A stretch of DNA of 64,000 bases. It comes from Pseudomonas sp. GGS8 (lineage in GTDB: Bacteria > Pseudomonadota > Gammaproteobacteria > Pseudomonadales > Pseudomonadaceae). Every line of letters begins with the position of its first letter. The stretch's first letter is position 1. The stretch lies in NCBI RefSeq assembly GCF_024168645.1, contig NZ_JALJWF010000001.1, positions 2,409,001 through 2,473,000 of the forward strand, in the 5' to 3' direction. The position numbers were made by a program, and so were the translations under genes. This document shows, one piece after another, positions 63,972-64,000 of this stretch. The notes below the pieces were generated by a model. The model had not been told where the DNA came from. It was given only the letters and a program-made list of their open reading frames with translations, and made no database searches.

Positions 63972-64000
63972 CTACAGCACAATACTCATGCCGTCATACG
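63972..64000 (-). CDS. pqqB: pqqB 3' end (partial)
   Basis: The last codons of a minus-strand gene read YDGMSIVL and then a TAG stop at 63972. This agrees with the C-terminus of PqqB, a metallo-hydrolase-fold protein of PQQ synthesis that normally precedes pqqC. The rest, and presumably pqqA and pqqF, lie beyond the window. Confidence 0.75.

Overview
The window is about 64 kb of GC-rich chromosome from a Pseudomonas, most likely of the P. fluorescens group. Three things point there: whole blocks of recognisable Pseudomonas gene order (creBC-creD; glcB, rarD, srkA, modE and comF; bioBFHCD followed by paired acyl-CoA dehydrogenases; pqq genes), an rsmY small RNA with its GacA box, and a dense scatter of short palindromic REPIN elements of the type known from this group. 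All protein genes look intact. I see no rRNA, tRNA, CRISPR array, prophage or insertion sequence. pqqB is cut by the right edge.

Layout. (1) 56-6859: a poorly characterised operon of a GMC oxidoreductase/alpha-beta hydrolase fusion, a membrane-anchored dihaem cytochrome with RoxA-like motifs, and a metallophosphoesterase. (2) 6968-22611: glycine betaine and one-carbon metabolism. It holds divergent gbcA/gbcB, ltaE, glyA, soxBDAG, purU and fdhA, with an AT-rich orphan gene, an SDR and a TraX-like membrane protein in between. The pathway demethylates betaine and sarcosine, then routes the C1 units to serine, formate or CO2. (3) 22963-33304: a DUF2780 exported protein, a PlsC-type acyltransferase, a retropepsin-like protease of the RimK-associated family, the CreBC two-component system with CreD, a GST, a DnaQ-like exonuclease translationally coupled to a cNMP/CBS/DUF294 protein, and a stand-alone receiver. 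(4) 33532-42829: malate synthase G, a GcvR-like double-ACT regulator, RarD, SrkA, a Tat-exported PhoX phosphatase, ModE and ComF. (5) 42920-47535: biotin genes bioB, F, H, C, D. (6) 47656-56786: a tiny flagellar-rod-like protein, a delta-60-repeat protein and three related roughly 600-residue acyl-CoA dehydrogenases, with a GGDEF diguanylate cyclase between the first and second. The first dehydrogenase has a sigma70 promoter overlapped by a PsrA-type palindrome. (7) 56801-64000: rsmY, a LysR regulator divergent from a class III aminotransferase, a Pmp3/YqaE peptide, and the 3' part of a PQQ operon (pqqB end, pqqC, pqqD, pqqE, S9 peptidase).

At least 14 REPIN doublets and three single REPs fall into three sequence families. 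All lie between genes, several inside operons (gmc/cytochrome, soxA/soxG, creC/creD, bioB/bioF, pqqB/pqqC). Noteworthy regulatory structure includes repeated GTTGTGTC-type elements in the divergent cNMP-CBS/receiver region, hairpins covering the ribosome binding sites of creD and of the aminotransferase, and a cluster of DnaA-box sequences between gcvR and rarD.

All functional names come from recognising families in translated sequence. No database search was run.
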